This document shows, piece after piece, positions 8,106-17,181 of a stretch of DNA of 39,920 nt. Every line of letters begins with the position of its first letter. Positions within the stretch are counted from its first letter, which is position 1. A model generated the notes under the pieces. It made no database searches, had not been told where the DNA came from, and saw only the letters and a program-made list of their open reading frames with translations. The stretch is taken from positions 1 to 39,920 of the forward strand of contig JAFGOU010000501.1 of NCBI GenBank assembly GCA_016926315.1. The letters are read 5' to 3'. This stretch comes from Chitinispirillaceae bacterium (GTDB lineage Bacteria > Fibrobacterota > Chitinivibrionia > Chitinivibrionales > Chitinispirillaceae). Position numbers and translations under genes: made by a program.

Positions 8106-9353
8106 ATGAATGTCGCTGAATTGAAAGCAATGACCATGTCTGAACTCAACGACCTTGCCGCGAGCCAGAATATCGGCGAGCACCGAAGCCTTCGCCGTCA
8201 GGAGCTGATTTTCCAGATCCTCGGGGCTCAGGCGGCTCAAAGCGGGCAGATGTTCGCCGAAGGCGTCCTGGAAATAATGCCCGACGGGTTCGGTTTCCTG
8301 CGCTCGCCCACCAACAGCTATCTGGCCGGTCCGGACGACATCTATGTCTCTCCTTCGCAGATCAAGCGGTTTTATCTGAAGACCGGGGACACCGTTTCGG
8401 GTCAGGTGCGCCCGCCCAAGGACTCTGAACGCTATTTTGCTCTCCTTCGCGTTGAGATGATCAATTACGAGGACCCTGAGGAGTGTAAAAAGAAGATCAA
8501 TTTTGACGACCTGGTCCCGCTTTTTCCCGATGAGCGTTTCAACCTCGAGTACAACCCCAAAGACGTCGCCACGCGCATCATGAACCTGCTGACGCCGATC
8601 GGGAAGGGTCAGCGGGGTCTTATCGTCGCTCCGCCGCGGACCGGCAAGACGGTGCTTCTGAAGAGCATCGCAAACGGAATCATTCATAATCATCCCGATG
8701 TCTTCCTCATCGTCCTGCTTATCGACGAGCGTCCCGAGGAAGTAACGGACATGCAGCGGTCGGTGAAAGCGGAGGTCATCAGTTCGACGTTCGACGAACC
8801 GGCCGAACGCCATGTCGTGGTCGCTGAAATGGCCATCGAACGCGCCAAAAGGCTTGTCGAGCACAATCGCGACGTCGTGATACTTCTTGACAGCATAACG
8901 CGGCTCGCGCGGGCGCACAATACCGTGGCCCCCCATTCGGGAAGGATCCTTTCGGGAGGAGTGGATTCTCAGGCGCTCTATAAGCCGAAACGCTTTTTCG
9001 GCGCCGCGCGCAATATTGACAACGGGGGGTCGCTCACGGTCGTCGCAACGGCGCTCATAGAAACGGGCAGCCGCATGGACGAGGTGATTTTTGAGGAATT
9101 CAAGGGGACCGGCAATATGGAACTGGTGCTCGACCGCAAGATTTCCGACCGGCGCGTGTACCCCGCCATTGACCTTATGAGGTCGGGGACGCGCAAGGAA
9201 GAGCTGCTTCTTACCGAAGAGGAGCTCAACCGCATGTGGATCCTGCGGAAATTTCTTGCCACCATGACGCCCATTGAAATGATGGAGTTCCTGATGGAAA
9301 AGATCACCGGCACAAAGAACAACAAGGACTTTCTTGACGCAATGAAAAGTTAG
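8106..9353 (+). CDS. rho: Transcription termination factor Rho
   Basis: The 415-residue protein has the Rho layout in order: N-terminal helical domain (1-45, with a lysine-poor SAP-like fold), cold-shock-like RNA-binding domain with the RNP1-type DGFGFLR (60-66), and a RecA-type motor with P-loop APPRTGKT (175-182) and Walker [17 protein letters not shown]. The hexameric ATPase loads on unstructured RNA and ends transcription. The length is close to the E. coli protein (419), so it lacks the large insertions seen in some phyla. AGGTGA eight bases upstream supports the start. proC follows after 18 bp and is probably cotranscribed. Confidence 0.97.
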   Translation: MNVAELKAMTMSELNDLAASQNIGEHRSLRRQELIFQILGAQAAQSGQMFAEGVLEIMPDGFGFLRSPTNSYLAGPDDIYVSPSQIKRFYLKTGDTVSGQVRPPKDSERYFALLRVEMINYEDPEECKKKINFDDLVPLFPDERFNLEYNPKDVATRIMNLLTPIGKGQRGLIVAPPRTGKTVLLKSIANGIIHNHPDVFLIVLLIDERPEEVTDMQRSVKAEVISSTFDEPAERHVVVAEMAIERAKRLVEHNRDVVILLDSITRLARAHNTVAPHSGRILSGGVDSQALYKPKRFFGAARNIDNGGSLTVVATALIETGSRMDEVIFEEFKGTGNMELVLDRKISDRRVYPAIDLMRSGTRKEELLLTEEELNRMWILRKFLATMTPIEMMEFLMEKITGTKNNKDFLDAMKS

Positions 9354-9371
9354 AAAACCGGAAGGCGCACC

Positions 9372-10190
9372 ATGAAAATAGCCATACTCGGCACCGGTAA
9401 CATGGGCAAAGCCCTTATTGCCGGCCTCCGCCGGAAATACGGTGAGGGTATCAGTATCATCGCGTGGGACAGGAACGCAGACGCGATGAAAAGCCTTGAC
9501 GGCGCGGTGACCGTGATGGAACCGGCGAAATGGCTGGCCGGCGAGTCTGTCCCTGACGCGGTCCTCATAGCCGTCAAGCCGTTCGATGTTGCCGCCGCGA
9601 TGGCCCCCATCACCGGGAGCGGCGGCAAGAAGCTCACTTCGCCCCTCTGGGTTTCAATCGCCGCGGGGAAGAGCATAGCGGTCCTGCGGAAATTGTTCCC
9701 TAAAGGGGCGGACGCCGAGGTGCGGCTCTGCCGGGTCATGCCTAATACCCCCGCGCTCATCGACGAAGCAATAAGCGCCTATACCCTGAGCGATAACGCG
9801 ACGGAAAAGGATGCGGAGATAGCGGAAAAAATCTTCCATGCCTGCGGGAAAACCGTGGCTGTCCCTGAAAAATTCATGAATGCCGTCACGGGCCTTTCCG
9901 GTACAGGTCCCGCCTACGTGTTTTTTTTCCTGGAATCGCTGATCGAAGCAGGCGTTATGGCCGGGCTGCCTCAGAGAATCGCCCGCGAATGCGCGCTTCA
10001 GACCGTCATAGGAGCGGCAAAACTCGCTTCTGTCTCCCCGGAAAGCCTCGCTGATCTGAAAATGAAGGTTATGACGCCGGCAGGTACGACCGCGAGCGCG
10101 TGCATGGTGCTGGAACACCACGCCTTCAAACATGCGATTATAAAAGCGGTCATTGCCGCCACCAGGCGTTCGGAACAGATGGAAAAATAG
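9372..10190 (+). CDS. proC: Pyrroline-5-carboxylate reductase
   Basis: A 272-residue enzyme of proline synthesis that reduces pyrroline-5-carboxylate with NAD(P)H in the cytoplasm. The nucleotide-binding loop ILGTGNMGKAL starts at residue 4. The family core GLSGTGPAYVFFFLESLIEA and the C-terminal signature MTPAGTTASACMVLE are both intact. The start has a good Shine-Dalgarno (GGAAGG) seven bases upstream. It follows rho closely and converges with the HU/IHF gene, whose stop is only ten bases away, leaving no room for a separate terminator. Confidence 0.95.
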   Translation: MKIAILGTGNMGKALIAGLRRKYGEGISIIAWDRNADAMKSLDGAVTVMEPAKWLAGESVPDAVLIAVKPFDVAAAMAPITGSGGKKLTSPLWVSIAAGKSIAVLRKLFPKGADAEVRLCRVMPNTPALIDEAISAYTLSDNATEKDAEIAEKIFHACGKTVAVPEKFMNAVTGLSGTGPAYVFFFLESLIEAGVMAGLPQRIARECALQTVIGAAKLASVSPESLADLKMKVMTPAGTTASACMVLEHHAFKHAIIKAVIAATRRSEQMEK

Positions 10191-10199
10191 AGGATTATT

Positions 10200-10517
10200 T
10201 CACGGAGTCGGTCTGGTAGGGTGAAGACCGGCGGTGTCATTTATCCGCTTCCGCAGTTCCCTCGATGACTCAAAAAACGGTTTGTATCCGGCGGCGACCT
10301 GGATGTTCTGGTTGGTGCGCGGATTGCGCGCCCGGCGCGCCCTCTTTTTTTTGATTTTAAAACGGCCGAACCGGCGTATCTCTATGTTCGAGCCGTCCTG
10401 AAGCGCCTGCGAAACTGCATCGAGGAAGCATTCAACGATGATTTTGGTGTCCACCCGCGTCAGGCCGGTCCGTTCCGCGATTTTTTCGACAAGATCCTTC
10501 TTCGTAACGTTTTTCAT
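10200..10517 (-). CDS. HU/IHF-family DNA-bending protein
   Basis: The 105-residue protein has the whole HU/IHF fold: N-terminal helices beginning MKNVTKKDLVEKIAERTGL, the GSNIEIRRFGRFKIKKK turn, and the DNA-contacting arm RRARNPRTNQNIQVAAGYKPFF with the conserved RNPRT/xNP tip. The 'IEIRRFGRFK' and 'RNPRTNQ' forms look more like IHF subunits than like HU, but I cannot decide between them. A tail of about 12 residues after the domain (ending HPTRPTP) is extra. AGAGGA precedes the ATG. It binds and bends DNA in the nucleoid, probably as a dimer. Confidence 0.92.
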   Translation of the reverse strand: MKNVTKKDLVEKIAERTGLTRVDTKIIVECFLDAVSQALQDGSNIEIRRFGRFKIKKKRARRARNPRTNQNIQVAAGYKPFFESSRELRKRINDTAGLHPTRPTP

Positions 10518-10893
10518 TGTTTCTGTCCTCTCTTACCACGGCTTGACAGCGCGTCCCCTGAAACGGGATATGATACTTCTTGGTAAATACATTGCTTTGC
10601 AAATAAAATCAAGTCTTTTCCCTGACAGGTCATATTGTATAATTATTCAGGACGATTGGTCAAGGATAAAGTTCATACCTGTCGGAAACATTTAATGCTT
10701 ACTTGCCGTTTAACAGGAAGCTTTTTGGTTTTAACCCGCTTGATTTCTCAGGTGAGCGTTTCCTACAGAAAACCTTAACAGTACCTTCGGTCAAAAAAAA
10801 ATATATTAATCTTTGCGAAGATGCTTATATTATAAGCAGGAATTGCGTGAATGCGTTTCCGGTGTTTCCCCCTGCAAGAAAGGGTCTGTTAAT
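10518..10893. other. 376-bp intergenic region between divergent genes
   Basis: No gene is supported here. The region is AT-rich and holds a leftward promoter candidate for the HU/IHF gene (10634-10663) and a perfect 7-bp palindrome, GCTTATA then TATAAGC, at 10823-10837. A homopolymer of nine A bases lies near 10794-10802. The ribosome site AGAAAGGG for the DUF362 gene is at the right end. Confidence 0.5.
10634..10663 (-). promoter_or_regulatory. Candidate promoter for the HU/IHF gene
   Basis: Leftward TTGACC (10663-10658) and TACAAT (10639-10634) with an 18-bp spacer. It would give a leader of about 110 nt. Confidence 0.45.
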
Positions 10894-12786
10894 ATGGTCG
10901 TAATAAAAAAACGTGGCTATTTTAATCTCCCGTTGCCCCTTCTCGGCCTCGGCTCATTGATCTGGTTCCTCCTTCGTGTCATTCCCAAGCCGAGCAGGGC
11001 CGCATATCCATGCATGCGGATTGCCGCACCCATGGCCAGCACCTTTGTTTTGTGGATTCTTGGCATAGGGGCATCGTTTCTTTTTTTAAGACGGGCGCGT
11101 TTTTTTATCCGGCGTTCGCGATATTGTGTTGCTATAGCATGCATAGCTGCTGCCGGGATCACGGGTGGCATCCTCATATCATCGCCCCATTCTCCCGTAT
11201 TCGCCGCATTGAAAACCGATAACCCGGTCGGAGATGCTAAAGGGGCGAACCCCGGCCGCGTGGTCTGGGTGCACGATTCGAACGCTACGAACTGGGCAGG
11301 CCTCGGCGACGGCCACTGGTGGGAAAGCAGCCACACAAACCAGACGGTGGTTGACCAAATGATGTCGCAATCCTTACGCGTTCTCAGCGGTAAAACGAGT
11401 GATTCCGCAGCGTGGGACACCCTGTTCCGTTATTTCAATGTCAGCCATGGTCGGGGTAATCATGGATATATTGATGGCGAAAAAATTGCGATAAAGGTAA
11501 ACTTGGTATATTGCATTTATCGTCCTGAAGTATGCTCAATCGATACAACCACTTATAGCCTGTATAAAAATCTCGACTACCCAAATACTTCACCGCAAGT
11601 GATACGCGCTCTGTTGCGGCAGCTCGTCAACGTGGTCGGCTTGAATCAGGCTGATATCTCAGTAGGAGACCCGACGTGTTATTATCCGAATGAGTACTTT
11701 GATTCATGCCACGCCGAATTTCCCGATGTTCATTATATGGATTACGGAGGAAAATTCGGCCGTATAAAAGTTGAGTTTTCTGCTGTTCCAGTGTACTGGA
11801 GTTGCAGACCGTTAGGGGTGGCGCAGGATTATGTTCCCCGTCATTATGCCGAAGCAACGTATCTGATCAACCTGGCAGTAATGAAAAACCACGGTATGGT
11901 CGGGGTCACTCTTTGCGCGAAAAATCATTTTGGTTCCTTTATACGCACCCCTGATGCGGCAGGTTATTATGATATGCATACAAGTGTCGCCAGTGGTGTT
12001 CCTCAGAATGGGAACTATAGAGTTTTTGTGGATCTGATGGGTCACGCGCATCTGGGCGGTAAGACGATGCTGTGTCTTATCGATGCGCTTTATGGGGGTA
12101 CCATGGTCGGCGATACGCTACCATACAAATGGAGCGCTCCTCCATTCAATGGTGATTGGCCTTCGAGTTTGTTCGCATCCCAAGATCAGGTTGCAATCGA
12201 AAGCGTGGTTTTTGACGTGTACCAGCTTGACGATGAACCCCGCCACTATCCACAAATTGCCGGCGCCGAAGATCATCTTGTCGAAGCGGCGCTGGCAAAC
12301 AACCCGCCGTCAGGCACTTTTTATGATCCCAACCATGATATTGCAACCGAACGGCTGCCGAGTCTCGGCGTTTTCGAGCACTGGAACGATTCTATGAGCA
12401 GACAGTATTCAAGAAACCTCGGCACCGGCAACGGTATTGAGCTTGTCTTCATAGACGGGGCAACGAGCGGCATAAAACAAGCACGGATACCTGTTGGCAA
12501 CAGTTCAACATATCTGTTGCGGGCGCTGCCTGCGGCCGGTGCTGTTGAGCTCTTTGTCCCCAGAAACGGGGAAGTGAAGCTTTCACTGTTTGACTGCCGC
12601 GGCAGAATAATGGGAAACCTCATCGATGGTTATATCGCTTACGGAAACTATCGCGTCAAATTATCTCCTGCTTCCGGAAAACCGGGATTCCTGTCACCGG
12701 GCACTTATATTGCAGCACTTTATTACTCAGGTAACGGTATGACCAGGCCCGCTGTTTCGTGTATGGTACCGATAGTGAAAAGATGA
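10894..12786 (+). CDS. Membrane-anchored or exported DUF362 protein with C-terminal sorting-like module
   Basis: The 630-residue protein has two to three hydrophobic segments in the first 100 residues, then a DUF362 domain: KIAIKVNLVYC, SPQVIRALLRQLVNVVG, DISVGDPTCY and YLINLAVMKNHGMVGVTLCA followed by KNHFGSF are the conserved blocks. DUF362 proteins are often iron-sulfur linked, but I see no ferredoxin-type CxxCxxC cluster here. The last 80 residues (LSLFDCRGRIMGN through LSPGTYIAALYYSG) resemble FlgD-like or type IX sorting modules of surface proteins. The ATG at 10894 follows AGAAAGGG by nine bases; a longer frame from 10813 has no ribosome site. Codon third positions look less GC-rich than in flanking genes. 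Function unknown. Confidence 0.75.
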   Translation: MVVIKKRGYFNLPLPLLGLGSLIWFLLRVIPKPSRAAYPCMRIAAPMASTFVLWILGIGASFLFLRRARFFIRRSRYCVAIACIAAAGITGGILISSPHSPVFAALKTDNPVGDAKGANPGRVVWVHDSNATNWAGLGDGHWWESSHTNQTVVDQMMSQSLRVLSGKTSDSAAWDTLFRYFNVSHGRGNHGYIDGEKIAIKVNLVYCIYRPEVCSIDTTTYSLYKNLDYPNTSPQVIRALLRQLVNVVGLNQADISVGDPTCYYPNEYFDSCHAEFPDVHYMDYGGKFGRIKVEFSAVPVYWSCRPLGVAQDYVPRHYAEATYLINLAVMKNHGMVGVTLCAKNHFGSFIRTPDAAGYYDMHTSVASGVPQNGNYRVFVDLMGHAHLGGKTMLCLIDALYGGTMVGDTLPYKWSAPPFNGDWPSSLFASQDQVAIESVVFDVYQLDDEPRHYPQIAGAEDHLVEAALANNPPSGTFYDPNHDIATERLPSLGVFEHWNDSMSRQYSRNLGTGNGIELVFIDGATSGIKQARIPVGNSSTYLLRALPAAGAVELFVPRNGEVKLSLFDCRGRIMGNLIDGYIAYGNYRVKLSPASGKPGFLSPGTYIAALYYSGNGMTRPAVSCMVPIVKR

Positions 12787-12822
12787 TGCTCTTTTTTTTA
12801 CCCCGCTGACATGGCAAACAAG

Positions 12823-12851
12823 TTGATTCACGAACGGAACTAAACTATTTT
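12823..12851 (+). promoter_or_regulatory. Candidate acs promoter
   Basis: TTGATT (12823-12828), a 17-bp spacer, then TATTTT (12846-12851). It predicts a leader of about 100 nt before acs. Confidence 0.5.
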
Positions 12852-12959
12852 CTATGTCTTTTCTTTTCCGTTTTCAGACGGTTACACCGGCTTTCTACAC
12901 CATGCTTACCATAGTCAAATTTTACATACCAACAACTTTTTCATCACAGGAGACGATTT

Positions 12960-14939
12960 ATGGCTGAACAGGCTAAAACGATGCAGTCGCTGATGGTAGA
13001 AAAGAGGAAATTTCCGCCTTCGACGGAGGTTTCAAAACGTGCCCATATCGAAAGTTTTGACCAGTATCAGAAAATGTGGGAGCAGTCGCTCAGGGAACCG
13101 GACAAATTCTGGCTCGAACAAGCGAAAATGCTCCGCTGGTTCAAGGAGCCGTCGAAGTCTCTGGAGTACACATGGGACACTGCGAAAAAAACGATCCAAC
13201 ATACCTGGTTTGCCGACGGGCAGCTGAACGTTTCTTTTAACTGCCTCGACCGTCATCTCGGGACTCCCGTTGCCGACAAGGTCGCGATTCTCTGGCAGGG
13301 TGAGAAAGAGGACGCGGTAAGGAAAATAACCTACAAGGAGCTGCATTCGCATGTCTGTAAATTTGCTAATGTGCTTAAATCAAAAGGCATAAAAAAAGGC
13401 GACCGAGTGGCGATTTACATGCCCATGGTTCCTGAGCTGGCGGTCGCCATGCTCGCCTGTACCCGGATAGGTGCCATCCATTCCATCGTCTTCGGCGGGT
13501 TTTCCGCCGATTCGCTCAAGGGCCGCATCAACGATTCAACCTGCAAACTCCTCGTCACCTCGACGGTATCACTGCGCTCCGGCAAAACAATCAAACTCAA
13601 GGAGATCGCCGACGAGGCGCTGAAAGGGTGTCCCAGCATAGAAAAAGTCATCGTGGTCAAAGTTGACAATCAGGAAGGTCCCATGACTCAGGGGCGCGAT
13701 TGCTGGTACCACGATGAGCTTGCCAAGGCTCCGGCCGCATGCGACGCGGTGCCGATGAACGCCGAAGACCAGCTCTTTATCCTTTATACCTCCGGCTCTA
13801 CGGGAAAACCGAAAGGCGTGGTCCATACGACGGGCGGATACCTTCTTCACTGCGCCCTTTCCCACAAGGTCATATTCGACATCCATGACGACGACATCTA
13901 CTGGTGTACGGCAGACATCGGCTGGGTGACGGGACACAGTTATATAGTCTACGGACCGCTCGCCAACGGCGCGACATCGCTCATGTTCGAAGGCGTGCCG
14001 ACCTATCCCGACGCGGGACGCTGCTGGCATATGGTTGACAAATTCAAAGTTACCGTTTTTTACACCGCGCCTACCGCTATCCGGGCGCTCATGCGCGAAG
14101 GGAATGAATGGCCGGCAAAGTATACAATGGATTCGCTCAGGGTGCTGGGCACCGTAGGCGAGCCGATCAATCCGGAGGCGTGGATCTGGTATTACGAGAA
14201 CATCGGACACAAGCGCTGTCCCATCGTTGACACCTGGTGGCAGACCGAGACCGGAGGTATCCTTATCAATCCGCTGCCCGGAGCACACGCGCTCAAGCCA
14301 GGCAGCGCGAACCGTCCGTTTTTCGGCGTCGATCCGGTGGTTCTGCGGGACGACGGGACCGAGTGCGGCCGCAACGAGGGCGGCAAGCTCTGCATCCGCA
14401 GGCCGTGGCCCGGCATGATGCGCACGATGTGGGGAGACCACCAGCGCTTCATCGATACCTATTTCATGATGTTCAAGGACCTCTATTTCACCGGAGACGG
14501 CTGCCGCGTTGACGAAGAGGGTGACTACTGGCTCATGGGACGCATCGACGACGTGGTAAACGTGTCCGGGCACCGCATTGGAACCGCGGAGGTCGAGAGC
14601 GCACTGGTCAGCCACCCGAAGGTGGCCGAAGCTGCGGTCACGCCAATGCCGCACGAGATCAAGGGACAGGGGTTGTATGCCTACGTGACGCTCGTGGACG
14701 GCGCGAACGAAAGCGACGATCTTAAAAAGGAACTCGTTGCGCATGTACGCAAGGAGATAGGGCCTATTGCTGCGCCTGATAGGATCCAGTTCTCGCGCGC
14801 TCTTCCCAAGACCCGTTCAGGAAAAATAATGCGACGCATCCTGCGCAAAATCGCCGAGAACGACGTCAGCAACCTGGGCGACATAACGACGCTTGCTGAT
14901 CCGAGCGTGGTCGAGAAGCTTGTAAAGGGGCGCCAATAA
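12960..14939 (+). CDS. acs: Acetyl-CoA synthetase (AMP-forming)
   Basis: A 659-residue enzyme, full length for Acs, that makes acetyl-CoA from acetate, ATP and CoA. Visible signatures are the P-loop-like YTSGSTGKPKGVVHT, the DIGWVTGHSY and DTWWQTETGG motifs that shape the acetate pocket, YFTGDG, the hinge GRIDDVVNVSGHRIGTAEVE, and the C-terminal TRSGKIMRR with catalytic Lys622, the residue that Pat-type acetyltransferases modify in other bacteria. The TWWQTE Trp fits acetate rather than longer acids. A GGAG ribosome site lies upstream. A terminator directly follows, so it is its own transcript, but the carboxylate transporter downstream suggests a shared role in small-acid use. Confidence 0.96.
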   Translation: MAEQAKTMQSLMVEKRKFPPSTEVSKRAHIESFDQYQKMWEQSLREPDKFWLEQAKMLRWFKEPSKSLEYTWDTAKKTIQHTWFADGQLNVSFNCLDRHLGTPVADKVAILWQGEKEDAVRKITYKELHSHVCKFANVLKSKGIKKGDRVAIYMPMVPELAVAMLACTRIGAIHSIVFGGFSADSLKGRINDSTCKLLVTSTVSLRSGKTIKLKEIADEALKGCPSIEKVIVVKVDNQEGPMTQGRDCWYHDELAKAPAACDAVPMNAEDQLFILYTSGSTGKPKGVVHTTGGYLLHCALSHKVIFDIHDDDIYWCTADIGWVTGHSYIVYGPLANGATSLMFEGVPTYPDAGRCWHMVDKFKVTVFYTAPTAIRALMREGNEWPAKYTMDSLRVLGTVGEPINPEAWIWYYENIGHKRCPIVDTWWQTETGGILINPLPGAHALKPGSANRPFFGVDPVVLRDDGTECGRNEGGKLCIRRPWPGMMRTMWGDHQRFIDTYFMMFKDLYFTGDGCRVDEEGDYWLMGRIDDVVNVSGHRIGTAEVESALVSHPKVAEAAVTPMPHEIKGQGLYAYVTLVDGANESDDLKKELVAHVRKEIGPIAAPDRIQFSRALPKTRSGKIMRRILRKIAENDVSNLGDITTLADPSVVEKLVKGRQ

Positions 14940-14965
14940 TCATTCTCGTGGAATTGAACGATCAG

Positions 14966-15001
14966 GCCCTGCAATGTATTCAATGCGCGCAGGGCTTTTT
15001 T
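14966..15001 (+). terminator. Intrinsic terminator after acs
   Basis: A 7-bp stem, GCCCTGC with GCAGGGC, encloses a 16-base loop and is followed at once by six T bases (14996-15001). Confidence 0.85.
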
Positions 15002-15035
15002 CAACCGATCGATCACCTATAAAGGGGATATCCGT

Positions 15036-16340
15036 ATGCGTGAAGGAAAGGTGATAAACCGATGGCGGGTGGTTGCCGGTGCGATACTCGTTCAGCTCTG
15101 TCTCGGCGCCATTTACGCATGGTCGGCGTTCACCGGGAAATTGACGGCTGCCGACGGTGCGTTCCAGTTCACTAAAACGCAGACCCAGGTGATTTTTTCG
15201 GTAGGCCTTGCCGTTTTCGCGGTTGTCATGGCGCTTATAGCAGGGAAGTGGCAGGCAAAAGTCGGGCCGCGCAGAGTGGCGATGACCGGGGGTATCGTGC
15301 TTGGTATTGGATATCTGCTGGCCGGTCTGTCGGGGACAAACTTCTGGGGAATTCTTTTCGGTGTCGGGGTACTCGGAGGCGCAGGGATTGGGCTCGGCTA
15401 TGTCTGCCCGATCGCGACCTGCGTGAAATGGTTTCCAGACAAAAAAGGGCTCATCACCGGTCTTGCGGTTGCTGGATTCGGCTTCGGCGCGCTCATATGG
15501 ATAAAACTGACCAGCGGATTTATCTTCGGGCCGGTCAGTTTGACTCCGGGTTGGAAAGGACTCTACGGTGCAGGCATGGGCGTAAGCGGGGTTTTCATAA
15601 TTTATGGCATCATATTCGCTGTCCTTGTAGCGCTCGGCGCACTGTTTTTAAAAAATCCTCCGGAGGGATGGAAACCGGCCGGATGGAACCCGCCGACAGG
15701 GGCTGCCGGAGCAGTCAGCGGACAGGCAAATTTCACCGCTTCTGAAATGGCAGCGACCGTTCAGTACTGGAGTCTATTTATAATCTTCATGGTAGGCGCC
15801 ACAGCCGGGCTTATGGTCATCGGGGTGATCGGTCTTTTCGGCATGGACAAGCTTACCGATAACGGGATTGATGCGACGAAAGCGGCGATTATCACCGGAA
15901 CGGCAATGGGACTGTTCTATGCCCTTATGAACGGCCTCGGCCGCATTATATGGGGATCGGTTTCCGACAAGATCGGTCGTAAAAATTCCATCATTATCAT
16001 GAGCATCCTCCAGGGCTGCATGATGATCGCGTTCTTTTACATCGGCGGGAACGAATGGGGGCTGTATCTCGGTGCGGCGGTCATCGGTTTCAATTTCGGA
16101 GGCAACTTCGCCCTGTTTCCTGCGGCAACGGCTGATTTCTTCGGCAACAAAAACGTCGGCACCAACTATCCGTGGGTGTTCATGGCCTACGGCGTCGGCG
16201 GGATTATTGGACCGGTCCTCGGCGGAGCGATGGGTGACGCCAAGGCGTGGATGTGGGCGTTTATTCCGGCGGGCATCGCCTGTGTTGCGGCAGGCTTGAT
16301 AGGTATGAGCCTCAATATGCCGAAAGTGAAAGACAACTGA
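15036..16340 (+). CDS. OFA-type MFS transporter (oxalate/formate antiporter family)
   Basis: The 434-residue protein has twelve hydrophobic helices. It begins with the OFA-family block RWRVVAGAILVQLCLGAIYA, and CPIATCVKWFPDKKGLITGL (about residues 126-145) is the family's loop 4-5 signature. GRIIWGSVSDKIGRK in the middle is the MFS loop 8-9 motif. Known OFA members exchange or take up oxalate, formate, lactate or pyruvate. Placement right after acs suggests a small carboxylate such as acetate or pyruvate, which is inference. AAAGGGG precedes the ATG by about eight bases. Confidence 0.85.
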   Translation: MREGKVINRWRVVAGAILVQLCLGAIYAWSAFTGKLTAADGAFQFTKTQTQVIFSVGLAVFAVVMALIAGKWQAKVGPRRVAMTGGIVLGIGYLLAGLSGTNFWGILFGVGVLGGAGIGLGYVCPIATCVKWFPDKKGLITGLAVAGFGFGALIWIKLTSGFIFGPVSLTPGWKGLYGAGMGVSGVFIIYGIIFAVLVALGALFLKNPPEGWKPAGWNPPTGAAGAVSGQANFTASEMAATVQYWSLFIIFMVGATAGLMVIGVIGLFGMDKLTDNGIDATKAAIITGTAMGLFYALMNGLGRIIWGSVSDKIGRKNSIIIMSILQGCMMIAFFYIGGNEWGLYLGAAVIGFNFGGNFALFPAATADFFGNKNVGTNYPWVFMAYGVGGIIGPVLGGAMGDAKAWMWAFIPAGIACVAAGLIGMSLNMPKVKDN

Positions 16341-16398
16341 CAAATAACACTTTCGAACCCGTCTGCCGCGTGCGCGATGCATGATCTCCACGCAAGGC

Positions 16399-16426
16399 TT
16401 GCTCCGTCGAAATTTTTCAGTAGAAT
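16399..16426 (+). promoter_or_regulatory. Candidate grpE promoter
   Basis: TTGCTC (16399-16404), a 16-bp spacer and TAGAAT (16421-16426). I see neither a CIRCE inverted repeat nor a clear sigma-32 promoter here, so heat control, if any, is not visible. Confidence 0.35.
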
Positions 16427-16484
16427 AGTGTATATTTAATATTTCTAAGCGGAAAAAGATTCTTACTCAGGGAGTTGAAGGGGT

Positions 16485-17117
16485 ATGTCCGACAAGAAAA
16501 ACGATCCCCACCATCACGGCAAAGAACATGACCAGACGCCGGTCGATGAAAAACCGGCCGATTGTTTGGAAACGACGGTCGTGAAAGAACATCCTGCCGC
16601 CGTAAACGCTCCTGAGGCCGAACCTCTTGAAGACCTGAAACAAAAGCTTGATGCGCAGAGCGACAGCTACCTGCGGCTCATGGCGGAGTTTGATAACTTT
16701 AAAAAGAGAACGAGCCGCGACTATGAACGTCTCATTGAATGTGCGAACGAGAAACTGATTGCAGAGCTTATCGAAGTACGGGAAAATTTTGAACGCGCGG
16801 TCAAGGCGGGCGACCAGTGCGACTCCGTAAAAACCCTTATGGAAGGGATGAAACTTATTTTCAGCAAACTGGACCGCGTACTCGCTAATAACGGCCTCGA
16901 ACCGTTCGGCAGGGCAGGGGACCGTTTCGACCCCCAGTTTCATGACGCGCTTATGAAAATTCCGGATGAAGAAGTTCCTGAAGACCACATTTTAGAAATC
17001 TTTGAGAAGGGCTATTCTCTTAAAAAACGCGTCATCAAGCACGCCCGCGTCGTTGTTTCAAGCGGCAGCAAAGAAGCGACGGGCGCCTCCACGAAAGAAA
17101 GCAAAACTGAGCCCTAG
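16485..17117 (+). CDS. grpE: Nucleotide exchange factor GrpE
   Basis: The 210-residue protein has an acidic, His-rich, poorly conserved N-terminus (1-45), a long coiled-coil helix (about 50-110, with SYLRLMAEFDNFKKRTSRD), and the C-terminal beta domain with the GrpE signature spanning FDPQFHDALMKIPDEEVPEDHILE and GYSLKKRVIKHARVVVSSG. It works as a dimer that releases ADP from DnaK. A ribosome site (GGGAG and AAGGGG) precedes the ATG. dnaJ follows after 64 bp, with no dnaK between them or elsewhere in the window. Confidence 0.95.
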   Translation: MSDKKNDPHHHGKEHDQTPVDEKPADCLETTVVKEHPAAVNAPEAEPLEDLKQKLDAQSDSYLRLMAEFDNFKKRTSRDYERLIECANEKLIAELIEVRENFERAVKAGDQCDSVKTLMEGMKLIFSKLDRVLANNGLEPFGRAGDRFDPQFHDALMKIPDEEVPEDHILEIFEKGYSLKKRVIKHARVVVSSGSKEATGASTKESKTEP

Positions 17118-17181
17118 TTCTCGGAAGCAGACTTAACCGAAGACGGGATGTGTCCCGCCGACTTTGACTGGCTGACTTTTT

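Noticed and set aside
7513..8130. 205-codon leftward frame across the rlmI-like 3' end and rho leader
   Set aside because: It overlaps the antisense of a conserved methyltransferase, its protein looks random and no family motif or ribosome site is seen.
13569..14744. 391-codon frame antisense to acs
   Set aside because: It lies wholly within acs and has no recognisable domain.
16341..16484. Possible CIRCE or sigma-32 control in front of grpE
   Set aside because: Neither the TTAGCACTC-N9-GAGTGCTAA repeat nor a CTTGAA/CCCCAT promoter is present.
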